A DNA stretch of 5,533 nucleotides from contig CAYXDX010000088.1 of the NCBI GenBank assembly GCA_964463865.1, positions 1 through 5,533 on the forward strand, written 5' to 3'. The position numbers were made by a program, and so were the translations under genes. The stretch is from Ferroglobus sp964463865 (GTDB lineage Archaea > Halobacteriota > Archaeoglobi > Archaeoglobales > Archaeoglobaceae). This document shows, in pieces, positions 5,413-5,533 of the stretch. The first letter of the stretch is position 1. Every line of letters begins with the position of its first letter. The notes beneath the pieces were generated by a model. That model was given only the letters and a program-made list of their open reading frames with translations. It was not told where the DNA came from and searched no databases.

Positions 5413-5533
5413 TAGTGTCGTCAGAGCATCGCTTGGCCTTTTTGCGGGACGCACGGTCTACGCAGCTTTAGGTGCATCGCGAGTACCTTCAGAAGTTATA
5501 GACTTAGAAAGTCAGTCGGGAATTTGCTGGAAG
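5396..5533 (+). other. Unassigned right-edge sequence with a start-less open frame
   Basis: After a TAG at 5393-5395 this frame is open for 46 codons to the window edge. The translation includes DSSVVRASLGLFAGRTVYAA and then SRVPSEVIDLESQSGICWK, which I do not recognise. It contains no ATG, GTG or TTG, so it cannot be an ordinary gene beginning here. Other frames on both strands close within short distances; the best is a 27-codon TTG frame at 5388-5471. A small perfect hairpin, GACTT-AGA-AAGTC, sits at 5501-5513. I see no tRNA, 5S rRNA or C/D-box pattern. It could be a non-coding RNA, the remnant 3' end of a gene or insertion sequence, or plain intergenic DNA before a gene beyond the edge. 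Confidence 0.3.

Noticed and set aside
5431..5445. GGCCTTTTTGCGGG as a terminator.
   Set aside because: Five Ts without a convincing stem in front and with no gene ending nearby on the + strand.
5405..5480. A possible tRNA or tRNA-like gene.
   Set aside because: There is no GGTTCGA-type T-loop block and no acceptor stem pairing I could find.
1..5533. CRISPR array, insertion sequence or prophage.
   Set aside because: No regularly spaced repeats, transposase, integrase or attachment-like duplications are visible; the genes are housekeeping.

Overview
The window looks like a chromosomal housekeeping segment of an archaeon, probably a thermophile. The evidence is an archaeal-type class of tetrapyrrole genes, a eukaryote/archaeal-type S26e ribosomal protein, archaeal-style TATA-like promoters with short or no leaders, and very tight gene packing. 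The hemL-hemC-SUMT order and the general protein style remind me of Archaeoglobales (Archaeoglobus/Ferroglobus/Geoglobus). That is recall, not a search result, and the S26e gene would be unusual for most Euryarchaeota.

Left half, + strand (1-3545): a translationally coupled tetrapyrrole operon. It holds the 3' two thirds of hemB (cut by the left edge), then hemL, hemC and a uroporphyrinogen-III C-methyltransferase (SUMT, cobA type). Every junction overlaps: TGATG, a 19-nt overlap, and ATGA. HemL makes 5-aminolevulinate, HemB condenses it to porphobilinogen, HemC builds hydroxymethylbilane, and SUMT methylates uroporphyrinogen III to precorrin-2 for siroheme, cobalamin or archaeal haem. The step between HemC and SUMT (uroporphyrinogen-III synthase, HemD) is not in the window.

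Right half, - strand (5332-3450): rps26e, a nitrilase-superfamily C-N hydrolase, and truA (tRNA pseudouridine synthase). The nitrilase and truA overlap by 4 nt as CTGA. The only credible truA start is a CTG codon behind a strong Shine-Dalgarno sequence, and standard start rules would drop 44 conserved N-terminal residues. TruA and SUMT converge and overlap tail-to-tail by 96 bp in antisense register.

Right edge (5333-5533): about 200 bp with no gene I can recognise. It holds the probable rps26e promoter, two interleaved perfect inverted repeats, and a 46-codon start-less open frame running off the window.

I see no CRISPR array, tRNA, rRNA or clear mobile element. The most noteworthy items are the CTG start of truA, the antisense gene overlap, the S26e gene, and the unexplained right-hand tail. 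I do not see convincing evidence of a new multi-gene system.
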